This document shows positions 1 through 5,473 of a stretch of DNA of 6,913 bases, piece after piece (position 1 is the first letter of the stretch; the number at the start of each line of letters is the position of its first letter). The translations under genes and the position numbers were made by a program. Under the pieces are notes generated by a model that saw only the letters and a program-made list of their open reading frames with translations, searched no databases and had not been told where the DNA came from. The stretch covers positions 1-6,913 of the forward strand of contig SLRF01000027.1 in the NCBI GenBank assembly GCA_007131065.1, given 5' to 3'. Origin of the DNA: Candidatus Saccharimonadota bacterium. Lineage in GTDB: Bacteria > Patescibacteriota > Saccharimonadia > QS-5-54-17.

Positions 1-591
1 CTATCCATGAACTCCCAACTCCATTCGGCTAAATTGCGATACCACGATATTCTCTCCTATTTTTGCTATTAACTCGGTCTGATGTTGCTCAATAGTCTTC
101 TCGGGATCTTTGATAAACGGCTGGTTGTATAGACATACCTGTTCGTAGAATTTAGCCAGCTTACCCTCTATGACCTGATCACGCACATTTTGTGGCTTGC
201 CCTTGAGCTCTTCCTCGTAAACACCCTTTTCTTTCTCTATGACATCTGCGGGTATATCTTCAGGTTTTAGATACTGGGGATTGCTTGCAGTCACCTGCAT
301 GGCTATATCACGGACAAACTGCTTAAAGTCATCGGTTCGAGCTACAAAGTCCGTCTCGCAATTAACCTCTACTATCGCCCCTACTCTCCCCATGTGTACG
401 TAGGCATCAACTATTCCGGCTTCGGCCGTTCTCTCAGCTCGTTTCTCAGCCTTAGCTTGGCCTTTCTTGCGTAGTACTTCCATCGCCTTGTCTTGATCTC
501 CTTTGGCCTCGACGAGAGCTTTCTTGGCATCCATCATGCCTACGCCGGTCACATCACGGAGTTTCTTAATGTCCTTGGCAGTTACATCCAT
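1..591 (-). CDS. tsf: Elongation factor Ts (short form)
   Basis: EF-Ts is the nucleotide-exchange factor that removes GDP from EF-Tu during translation elongation in the cytoplasm. The 196-residue protein has the N-terminal UBA-like EF-Tu-binding domain at about residues 3-45 (TGVGMMDAKKAL at 15-26) and the core signature NCETDFVART around 77-86, whose TDFV motif contacts the EF-Tu nucleotide site. The rest (about 115-196) is short: the second core subdomain and coiled coil of the E. coli protein (about 283 residues) are missing, as in the short EF-Ts of Thermus and many CPR bacteria. The start is well set: the ATG overlaps the rpsB stop by one base (TAATG) and lies 6 nt after a full Shine-Dalgarno sequence. 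The TAG stop is the first three bases of the window, so the gene is complete. It is co-transcribed with rpsB, the usual bacterial order. Confidence 0.97.
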   Translation of the reverse strand: MDVTAKDIKKLRDVTGVGMMDAKKALVEAKGDQDKAMEVLRKKGQAKAEKRAERTAEAGIVDAYVHMGRVGAIVEVNCETDFVARTDDFKQFVRDIAMQVTASNPQYLKPEDIPADVIEKEKGVYEEELKGKPQNVRDQVIEGKLAKFYEQVCLYNQPFIKDPEKTIEQHQTELIAKIGENIVVSQFSRMELGVHG

Positions 592-1430
592 TATTTATCC
601 TCCTTGCTAGATTCGCTCTTCTTGCTTGAAGCGGTCTTCTTTTTGGCGGGCTTGTCGCTAGATGTATTAGATTCAGTCTTCTTGGTAGCAGGTTTTTTAG
701 TGGCTTTTTTCTTCTCCGCTTCGTCTGGCGCTGGCTTCTTGGTTGCTTTCTTGGCACCCTTAGCCACTGCCTCCGCTATCGCCTCAGCTACAAGCTTGAC
801 TGTCTTGACCGCATCGTCATTTGCCGGTATCACGTAATCTATATCCGACGGATCGCCATTAGTATCTACTATGCCAATGATCGGTATGCCCAGCCTAGCT
901 GCTTCTTTGATAGCAGTGCGTTCCGTTATGCAATCGCTAACAAATAGCGCTCCCGGCACTTTATTCATGTCAGAAATCCCTTGGAAATCTTTTGCTAGCT
1001 TGTCTCTTTCCTCTTGGAATTCTAGTATTTCACGCTTGTTGTATTTCTCTGACAATTCACCGGACTCTAAATCCTCTTCCAGCTTCTTGAGTCTTTTGAT
1101 TCGTTCGGAAATGGTGGAAAAATTAGTAAGCATACCACCCAGCCATCTCTCAGACACATAAGGCATCCCTGCGCTCTCTGCCGCCTCCTTGATGGTCGGT
1201 GCAATGTGCTTCTTAGTGCCAACAAACAGCACTTTTTTATTACTAGAGGCAACGCTCTCCGCAAATTTAGCCGCTTCTTCTAACAAATCGGCTGTCTGTA
1301 CTAAGTCTATAATATGTATACCGCCGCGCTTGGAATGTATAAAATTCCGCATTTTCGGGTTCCACCGGCTGGTTTTGTGTCCGAAGTGCGCACCTGCTTC
1401 TAACAAAGCTTTGATATCTGTCTTGCTCAT
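591..1430 (-). CDS. rpsB: 30S ribosomal protein S2 with Lys/Ala-rich C-terminal tail
   Basis: S2 binds between the head and body of the 30S subunit. The N-terminal signature LEAGAHFGHKTSRWNPKM (residues 10-27) is textbook S2. Also present are VGTKKHI (70-76), RWLGGMLTNFSTI (95-107), a coiled-coil insertion rich in Glu/Lys at about 112-150, PGALFVSD (159-166) and DTNGDPSDIDYVIPANDDA (189-207). The globular protein ends near residue 224, about where E. coli S2 ends. A 55-residue low-complexity tail follows, rich in Lys, Ala, Thr, Ser and Glu, with KKATKKPA twice (227-234 and 241-248). The ATG at 1430 has the Shine-Dalgarno AAAGGA 10 nt upstream (1441-1446). The TAA stop overlaps the tsf start. 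The tail is probably disordered and may hold rRNA; that is inference. The call as S2 is certain. Confidence 0.97.
   Translation of the reverse strand: MSKTDIKALLEAGAHFGHKTSRWNPKMRNFIHSKRGGIHIIDLVQTADLLEEAAKFAESVASSNKKVLFVGTKKHIAPTIKEAAESAGMPYVSERWLGGMLTNFSTISERIKRLKKLEEDLESGELSEKYNKREILEFQEERDKLAKDFQGISDMNKVPGALFVSDCITERTAIKEAARLGIPIIGIVDTNGDPSDIDYVIPANDDAVKTVKLVAEAIAEAVAKGAKKATKKPAPDEAEKKKATKKPATKKTESNTSSDKPAKKKTASSKKSESSKEDK
598..605 (-). promoter_or_regulatory. Shine-Dalgarno sequence of tsf inside the rpsB 3' end
   Basis: The minus strand reads AAGGAGGA followed by TAAATA and the tsf ATG, a full Shine-Dalgarno sequence with 6-nt spacing. It lies in the last codons of rpsB (Lys-Glu-Asp) and fixes the tsf start. 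Ribosomes finishing rpsB stop directly over it, so translational coupling of S2 and EF-Ts is likely. Confidence 0.85.
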
Positions 1431-1576
1431 AATTGATAAATCCTTTCAACGACACGCGGATGATTGCTCTTGAGCCAAGAACAGGATTCCCTGTCCGCGC
1501 TGATTAATATATTTTAACGTATCATGATTATAGGCTACCGCTAAAACCCCTCTGGTGCAAGCCTTTGTTCGACTAC
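1431..1576 (-). promoter_or_regulatory. rpsB 5' leader and probable promoter region
   Basis: This 146-bp gap holds no gene. On the minus strand there is a perfect -10 box TATAAT at 1527-1532 (start near 1520) but no good -35 17 bp upstream; TTGCAC at 1555-1560 is too far, at 22 bp. A second -10-like TAAAAT lies at 1511-1516. A transcript from here would carry a leader of about 90 nt. Its main hairpin is a 7-bp stem (one G-U pair) with a GAAT loop: GGACAGG at 1490-1496 pairs with CCTGTTC at 1479-1485. A second 6-bp stem, CGCGGA at 1494-1499 with TCCGCG at 1455-1460, shares bases 1494-1496 with the first, so the two compete. Leaders of rpsB-tsf operons are known S2 autoregulation sites in enterobacteria; this leader does not obviously share that sequence. 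Confidence 0.4.
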
Positions 1577-1975
1577 TTAATCCTCTAGCGCTTCACTAGG
1601 CACCCATACTGCATGATTGGCCTTTACATCCGAAGACTCTACTATGCCGTTGGCCTGTAATGTTCTCTGCGTCATCTCTCTATCACCTAGTTCGGTCTGG
1701 ATAGTGCTTCCTTCGGGAATAGTTAAACGTACCCACTGATTGCCGAATTGATCGAACTGTACAGAACTATCGACGCCTCCATCTTCACTCTCTAGAGGAG
1801 TAAGCACTGGTGTTTCGCCTCGGTTGTCATCGGTCACTGCCTCATGTACTGCTAAGCCGCCACCTACACTCAATGCGCCTACAGAAACTGCTGCTAGCCA
1901 GTTCTTTATAGATTCACGACGACTTTTTTGGTCGTCTTCATATTGTCCGGGTGATTTATTGTGTTCGTTTTTCAT
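1577..1975 (-). CDS. Small membrane-anchored protein with degenerate LysM-like domain
   Basis: I do not recognise this 132-residue protein as a named family. It has a polar N-terminus (1-24) with SRRESIKNW, one hydrophobic segment rich in Ala, Gly and Val (about 25-47), an acidic, Pro-containing linker (48-79) and a C-terminal domain at 82-126. That domain follows the LysM pattern: VRLTIPEGSTI, then TQRTLQANGI, then VKANHAVWVP, matching the family's beta strand, GDTL turn, Leu-x-x-Asn-Gly helix end and final strand ending in Pro. The usual Asp of GDTL is Ser, so the match is degenerate. Predicted topology is N-in with the C-terminal domain outside, perhaps at the cell wall; this is inference. 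I chose the ATG at 1975 over the in-frame ATG at 2017 because the latter lies in the predicted promoter spacer. The ribosome site is weak (AGAAGA). It is divergent from rpmE. Confidence 0.75.
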   Translation of the reverse strand: MKNEHNKSPGQYEDDQKSRRESIKNWLAAVSVGALSVGGGLAVHEAVTDDNRGETPVLTPLESEDGGVDSSVQFDQFGNQWVRLTIPEGSTIQTELGDREMTQRTLQANGIVESSDVKANHAVWVPSEALED

Positions 1976-2006
1976 GTTGATTTTTTCTTCTATGTAATCG
2001 TATACA

Positions 2007-2036
2007 ATTATTAGCATAAAAACTTTAATTAGTCAA
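2007..2036 (-). promoter_or_regulatory. Predicted promoter of the 132-residue membrane protein gene
   Basis: Read on the minus strand, -35 TTGACT (2031-2036) and -10 AATAAT (2007-2012) are 18 bp apart, each matching the housekeeping consensus at five of six positions. Transcription would start near 2000, giving a leader of about 25 nt before the ATG at 1975 and excluding the upstream ATG at 2017. The region is strongly A+T-rich. Confidence 0.6.
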
Positions 2037-2065
2037 TGCTAGTCCAGCTTACGCTCACTACATAG

Positions 2066-2082
2066 CCGGGTCTTGACCCCGG
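2066..2082. promoter_or_regulatory. Inverted repeat over the rpmE -35 box (possible operator)
   Basis: CCGGG (2066-2070) and CCCGG (2078-2082) form an inverted repeat, and GGGTC-TT-GACCC (2068-2079) is an exact 5-bp dyad inside it. The dyad covers the -35 box TTGACC of the rpmE promoter. It is the only G+C-rich patch in an A+T-rich stretch. A protein bound here would block RNA polymerase; no regulator can be named from the sequence. Confidence 0.35.
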
Positions 2083-2101
2083 ATAGTCATATAGATATAA
2101 T
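2073..2101 (+). promoter_or_regulatory. Near-consensus promoter of rpmE, predicted leaderless start
   Basis: TTGACC (2073-2078), a 17-bp spacer and a perfect TATAAT (2096-2101) make the best housekeeping promoter in the window. The expected start, 7 nt after the -10 box, is at about 2106-2110, only 2-6 nt before the rpmE ATG at 2112. There is no room for a Shine-Dalgarno sequence, so the mRNA should be leaderless or nearly so. Confidence 0.8.
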
Positions 2102-2111
2102 AACCGTTTGT

Positions 2112-2408
2112 ATGAAGCAAGATATCCACCCCGACTACAAAGAAACCGCCGTAATATGTAACGGATGTAAAAATTCGTTCAAGACGCGTTCGACCGTCGA
2201 CTCTATTGAGGTAGAGATTTGCTCAGAGTGCCATCCATTCTATACCGGCAAACAAAAACTGGTAGACGTAGCAGGTAGAGTCGACAGATTCCGCGCTCGT
2301 CAAGCTGCAGCTGGTGACAAGAAAAAGACAAAAACCACTGCTAAGAAAAAGCCAGCCAGGAAAGACGACTCTCAAGCTAAAAAAAGCCTATCAGACCTCA
2401 AGAAGTAA
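2112..2408 (+). CDS. rpmE: 50S ribosomal protein L31, zinc-binding type, with Lys-rich tail
   Basis: L31 sits at the central protuberance of the 50S subunit and bridges to the 30S head. This 98-residue protein opens with MKQDIHPDY, the family's N-terminal signature. It keeps two cysteine pairs for zinc (C16/C19 in CNGC and C37/C40 in CSEC), followed by [20 protein letters not shown] (41-60). It is therefore the zinc (C+) form; the first pair is CxxC where E. coli has CxC. Residues 61-98 are a tail rich in Lys, Ala and Thr that lengthens the protein by about a third over the usual 65-75 residues. The start is the ATG at 2112. An in-frame TTG at 2073 is rejected because it is the promoter's -35 box and would add residues unknown in L31. 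It precedes prfA, a frequent bacterial order. Confidence 0.95.
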   Translation: MKQDIHPDYKETAVICNGCKNSFKTRSTVDSIEVEICSECHPFYTGKQKLVDVAGRVDRFRARQAAAGDKKKTKTTAKKKPARKDDSQAKKSLSDLKK

Positions 2409-2433
2409 CTGCGTACCATCGTTTTTACAAATT

Positions 2434-2457
2434 GCGTACACCCAATTAGGTGTACGC
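2434..2457. repeat. Perfect 9-bp hairpin between rpmE and prfA
   Basis: GCGTACACC (2434-2442), a 6-nt loop CAATTA and GGTGTACGC (2449-2457) form a perfect inverted repeat 25 bp after the rpmE stop. What follows is TATACTAATAA rather than a run of T, so it is a poor intrinsic terminator. It may protect the mRNA end, weaken read-through into prfA, or act as an operator, since a -10-like TATACT directly abuts it. GCGTAC occurs once more at 2411-2416. Confidence 0.6.
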
Positions 2458-2490
2458 TATACTAATAAGCTAATCCCTATATACTAATAA
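2458..2490 (+). repeat. Direct repeat of TATACTAATAA upstream of prfA
   Basis: TATACTAATAA occurs exactly at 2458-2468 and again at 2480-2490, a 22-bp period (about two helical turns), ending 5 nt before the prfA ATG. Each copy contains TATACT, five of six matches to a -10 box, but neither has a -35 box at normal spacing. They could be tandem weak promoters or a binding site pair. There is no Shine-Dalgarno sequence between them and the prfA start. Confidence 0.5.
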
Positions 2491-2495
2491 TTATT

Positions 2496-3551
2496 ATGGA
2501 GAACAAAAGGAAACAACTAGAGGCCGAATACACGGAGCTGTCCGAAAAACTTCGTGACGGCACTATTTTTACTACGCCTGAAGGTAGCAAGGTGGCTAAA
2601 CGTCACGCAGAAATCGAACAGATGCTGGATATGTTCTCAAGCGTTGAAGAGTTAGAAAAACGCGTTCGCGAGACCGAAGATCTTACCGATAGTGCTGATG
2701 AGGAAATGGCGGAACTAGCGACAGTAGAACTCGAAGACCTTAAATCGCAACTAGAGGAAGCTAAGCTTCAGCTAGAAGAAGCTCTTCTCCCGAAAGACCC
2801 TCGTGACGAAAAATTTGCCGTCATGGAGATACGTGCCGGTGCTGGCGGAGATGAAGCCTCCCTGTTCGCTGGGGAACTTTACCGTATGTATATACGCCAC
2901 TGTGAAAACAAAAACTGGAAAGTAGAGTTAATCAACGAAAGCACCTCCGAAGTCGGAGGCTTCAAAGAAATAAGCTTTGAGATAAAAGAGCCCTCTGCTT
3001 ATGGGTGGTTCAAATTTGAATCAGGAGTACACAGAGTGCAACGAATACCTTCAACCGAATCCGGAGGTAGAATACACACCTCTACTGCTTCTGTAGCAGT
3101 GTTGCCAGAAGCCGAAGAGCAAGATGTCGAGATCGAGGACAAAGATCTACGTATAGATGTATTCCGATCTAGCGGCCCCGGAGGTCAATCGGTCAACACT
3201 ACCGACTCGGCCGTCCGTATAACCCATGCTCCCAGCGGCATCACCGTAACTTGCCAGGACGAGAAAAGCCAGCACAAAAACCGCGACAAAGCCATGAATA
3301 TACTACGCTCTCGCTTACTTGCTGCAAAGATCGAGGAAGAAGACAGAGCTCGCGCCAGTGAACGCAAAGACAAAATAGGCTCCGGTGACCGATCGGAAAA
3401 AATTCGCACATACAACTTCCCTCAGGACCGACTCACAGACCACCGTATAGGACTCAGCCTCCACGGCTTACCGCAGATTATGGAGGGCGAAATCGACGAA
3501 ATAATCGAAGCATTACACGTAGCGGAACTAGAGCTTAAGAAAAAACAATGA
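2496..3551 (+). CDS. prfA: Peptide chain release factor 1 (RF1)
   Basis: RF1 recognises UAA and UAG in the ribosomal A site and triggers release of the finished protein. The 351-residue length is normal (E. coli 360). The helical domain 1 spans about 1-100 and ends in the family motif EIRAGAGGDEASLFAGELYRM (111-131). The codon-recognition domain contains HRVQRIPSTES (179-189), whose tripeptide is PST at 185-187 where most RF1 proteins have PAT; RF2 has SPF, so this is RF1. The catalytic GGQ is at 229-231 in SSGPGGQSVNTTDSAVR, and its glutamine is the PrmC target. The C-terminal signature RSEKIRTYNFPQDRLTDHRI (299-318) is intact. The ATG at 2496 has no Shine-Dalgarno sequence. The stop is TGA, the only one in the window, and overlaps the prmC start as ATGA. 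Confidence 0.97.
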   Translation: MENKRKQLEAEYTELSEKLRDGTIFTTPEGSKVAKRHAEIEQMLDMFSSVEELEKRVRETEDLTDSADEEMAELATVELEDLKSQLEEAKLQLEEALLPKDPRDEKFAVMEIRAGAGGDEASLFAGELYRMYIRHCENKNWKVELINESTSEVGGFKEISFEIKEPSAYGWFKFESGVHRVQRIPSTESGGRIHTSTASVAVLPEAEEQDVEIEDKDLRIDVFRSSGPGGQSVNTTDSAVRITHAPSGITVTCQDEKSQHKNRDKAMNILRSRLLAAKIEEEDRARASERKDKIGSGDRSEKIRTYNFPQDRLTDHRIGLSLHGLPQIMEGEIDEIIEALHVAELELKKKQ

Positions 3552-4369
3552 ATCTGTACAAGGAATTGTCTCAAGGAGAGAAGATACTCACCCCTTCCTC
3601 GACCTCACCGCGCCTAGACGCACTATTACTTCTCTCTTATGCCACAGGGAAATCCCGAGAAGCTATATTGGCTGAAACCGACCGAGAGATGTCTACCCCA
3701 GAACGCAACTGCTACAGAGATTTTTTACACCGTCGCCTGAACTTTGAACCGATAGCTTACATACAAAACGGCAAGCAATTTTATAACCTTGATATAACTG
3801 TAGATTCCAGAGTATTGATACCTAGACCGGAGAGCGAGACACTGGTAGATACAGCAATCGAATCAGCCCCTGCCAATTCTCGCCTTGTCGATATAGGGAC
3901 CGGGAGTGGCTGCATCGCCATAGCAATCAAGAAGCACCGGGAAGATCTAGAGGTATGTGCAAGCGATATATCCAGAGCCGCACTAGAAGTAGCGAGAGCC
4001 AACGCAACCTCCCATAACACGTCGATTACGTTCAGACAGGGAGATCTTACCTATCCATGGAGGGATAAATTCGACACAATAGTGGCCAACCTGCCGTATG
4101 TACCTAATGCATATAGATCGAAAGAAAGTCTAGCTTATGAGCCGGACCAATCGCTTTTTGCAGGAGAGGACGGCCTAGACGGCTACCGCCGATTCCTGCC
4201 ACTAGCAAAAAATATACTGACTCCCAGTGGAATCGCTATCATCGAGCACTTACCGGCTCAATTAGATTCCCTCAAGCTAATCTGCGAGAAAAACGGATAT
4301 AGTATCGAAAGCCGAGATGATTTTATATCGATACTTAGAATAAATCCTCAGGCGCCTCCTCGAGAGTAA
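3548..4369 (+). CDS. prmC: Release factor glutamine N5-methyltransferase
   Basis: PrmC (HemK) uses S-adenosylmethionine to methylate the GGQ glutamine of release factors, raising their activity. The 273-residue length is usual. A helical substrate-binding domain (about 1-75) is followed by the Rossmann methyltransferase domain with IPRPESE (91-97), the SAM-binding motif LVDIGTGSGCIAIAI (113-127), the acidic residue D140 after motif II, and the catalytic-loop motif. That motif is NLPY at 181-184, whereas the family norm is NPPY; the first proline is replaced by leucine while the Asn that holds the glutamine amide is kept. YEPDQSLFAGEDGLDGYRRF (197-216) is also typical. It overlaps prfA by 4 bp (ATGA), which supports coupled translation of the enzyme with its substrate. 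Its 3' end overlaps the convergent htrA gene by 35 bp. Function is confident; the NLPY form probably remains active. Confidence 0.95.
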   Translation: MNLYKELSQGEKILTPSSTSPRLDALLLLSYATGKSREAILAETDREMSTPERNCYRDFLHRRLNFEPIAYIQNGKQFYNLDITVDSRVLIPRPESETLVDTAIESAPANSRLVDIGTGSGCIAIAIKKHREDLEVCASDISRAALEVARANATSHNTSITFRQGDLTYPWRDKFDTIVANLPYVPNAYRSKESLAYEPDQSLFAGEDGLDGYRRFLPLAKNILTPSGIAIIEHLPAQLDSLKLICEKNGYSIESRDDFISILRINPQAPPRE

Positions 4370-5462
4370 CGTCGATATCTAACTCTTCCCCGTCCCTTAA
4401 GATGGCTAGTTCAATGGTTTCACCTGCCCGGTAGCGAGATAGCTTCACTCCGAGCGGGCTTTTACGATCAATGTCTTGGCCGTCTACCGCTACTATGATA
4501 TCCCCTTCGAGTAATCCCGCCTCTTCCGCTGGGCTACCTGGCAGAATTGCCGGCTGTGAGCTGCTACCAATCAATAGAGCGCCGTCGGAAACGTCCAAAT
4601 CTTCATCTCGAGCTACCGCAGAATCGATATTTATATATCTAACCCCTAAATATGGCCTGATGAGCCTTCCCTCTTCCTCGATACTCGCTATACCGGCTTT
4701 GACTTGATTTATAGGTATCGCAAAACCGATATTCTCAGCATTTCCTGCAACAGCCGTATTAATTCCTATCACTTGACCTTGTATATTGACCAGCGGTCCA
4801 CCGGAATTGCCGGGATTAATCGCTGCATCGGTCTGCAAGAGGCCTTGCAGCTGCTCCACTTCTGTACCGGTCCGATCAGTCGCCAGTACTGGGCGACCGA
4901 TAGCCGATATGATTCCTGAAGTTACTGAATTACTGAACTGGCCCAGCACATTACCGATAGCTATGACTCGCTGTCCGGTAACTACCTGATCGGAATCACC
5001 AAGTTCTGCCGGCTCCAGCTCTTCATCTGTCTCTATCTTCAAATAAGCTATATCGTTAAACGGGTCTCTATCTATCACCACTGCATCTTCGACTAGCTGA
5101 CCATTAGAGAGAGTTACCGATATTTCGCTATCGACCGGAACTACGTGCTTGTTGGTAAGTATTAGTCCGTCTTTAGATATAATAATACCGGTTCCGGCAC
5201 CACTACGCCCTTCAAACTCCCGTCCGAATATATCCTGTGTCGGTGCCGCTTCGGAAGATATACTTACTACGCTGGGTTCCAGCTTATCTACAACATCTAT
5301 GATGACTGAGCTTTCCTGCAGAATAACATCTCGACTTATCGAGCCTGGAAACAATATTCTATCTAGTACGCCAATGCCTAAAAAGCCACCGATAATACCA
5401 CCTAGGAATGACAGGCTAGCAATCAAGAAAAGTGCCCAACCCATATACTGTCTTCTATTCAT
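4335..5462 (-). CDS. htrA: Membrane-anchored HtrA/DegP-type serine protease with one PDZ domain
   Basis: A 375-residue S1C-family protease that degrades or processes misfolded envelope proteins. An N-terminal membrane anchor (about 8-35) has positive MNRR before it, placing the protease outside the membrane. The trypsin-like domain carries the full triad: H106 in LTNKHVV, D137 in DPFNDIAYLKI and S220 in INPGNSGGPLVN. The oxyanion-loop region QTDAAINPGNSGG is canonical. A single PDZ domain lies at about 270-368 (PYLGVRYI, GSPAEEAGLLEGDIIVAVDG). One PDZ plus an anchor resembles DegS or the Gram-positive HtrA group more than two-PDZ DegP. The ATG at 5462 follows AAGGAGG by 4 nt, and the upstream membrane-protein gene stops 9 nt away, so they share an operon. 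The last 35 bp overlap prmC on the other strand. Symbol used in the family sense. Confidence 0.93.
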   Translation of the reverse strand: MNRRQYMGWALFLIASLSFLGGIIGGFLGIGVLDRILFPGSISRDVILQESSVIIDVVDKLEPSVVSISSEAAPTQDIFGREFEGRSGAGTGIIISKDGLILTNKHVVPVDSEISVTLSNGQLVEDAVVIDRDPFNDIAYLKIETDEELEPAELGDSDQVVTGQRVIAIGNVLGQFSNSVTSGIISAIGRPVLATDRTGTEVEQLQGLLQTDAAINPGNSGGPLVNIQGQVIGINTAVAGNAENIGFAIPINQVKAGIASIEEEGRLIRPYLGVRYINIDSAVARDEDLDVSDGALLIGSSSQPAILPGSPAEEAGLLEGDIIVAVDGQDIDRKSPLGVKLSRYRAGETIELAILRDGEELDIDVTLEEAPEDLF

Positions 5463-5466
5463 GCTC

Positions 5467-5473
5467 CCTCCTT
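5467..5473 (-). promoter_or_regulatory. Shine-Dalgarno sequence of htrA overlapping the upstream stop codon
   Basis: The minus strand reads TAAGGAGG, where TAA (5472-5474) is the stop of the polytopic membrane protein and AAGGAGG (5467-5473) is a full Shine-Dalgarno sequence for htrA, 4 nt before its ATG. It fixes the htrA start and suggests translational coupling. Confidence 0.8.

Noticed and set aside
493..837. Long plus-strand open frame across the rpsB/tsf junction
   Set aside because: It is antisense to two certain ribosomal genes, and its hydrophobic Phe/Leu/Ala composition simply mirrors the Lys-rich S2 tail codons.
1976..2017. In-frame ATG at 2017 as start of the small membrane protein
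   Set aside because: It lies within the spacer between the predicted -35 and -10 boxes, so it would not be transcribed. The ATG at 1975 gives a normal polar N-terminus.
2073..2111. In-frame TTG start for rpmE giving 13 extra residues
   Set aside because: The TTG is the -35 box of the predicted promoter, and L31 proteins begin with the MKxDIHP signature found at the ATG at 2112.
2434..2468. Intrinsic terminator for rpmE
   Set aside because: The stem is good, but the following bases are TATACTAATAA on the plus strand with no run of T, and none on the other strand either.
2411..2490. CRISPR-like short repeats in the rpmE-prfA gap
   Set aside because: There are only two 11-bp copies and no spacers of regular length, so this is a regulatory or chance repeat.
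3548..3620. Recoding of UGA as glycine, known in some CPR lineages
   Set aside because: Reading through the prfA TGA adds about 22 unrelated residues before TAG, and the ATGA overlap explains the TGA. Conserved glycines, including GGQ, use GGN codons.
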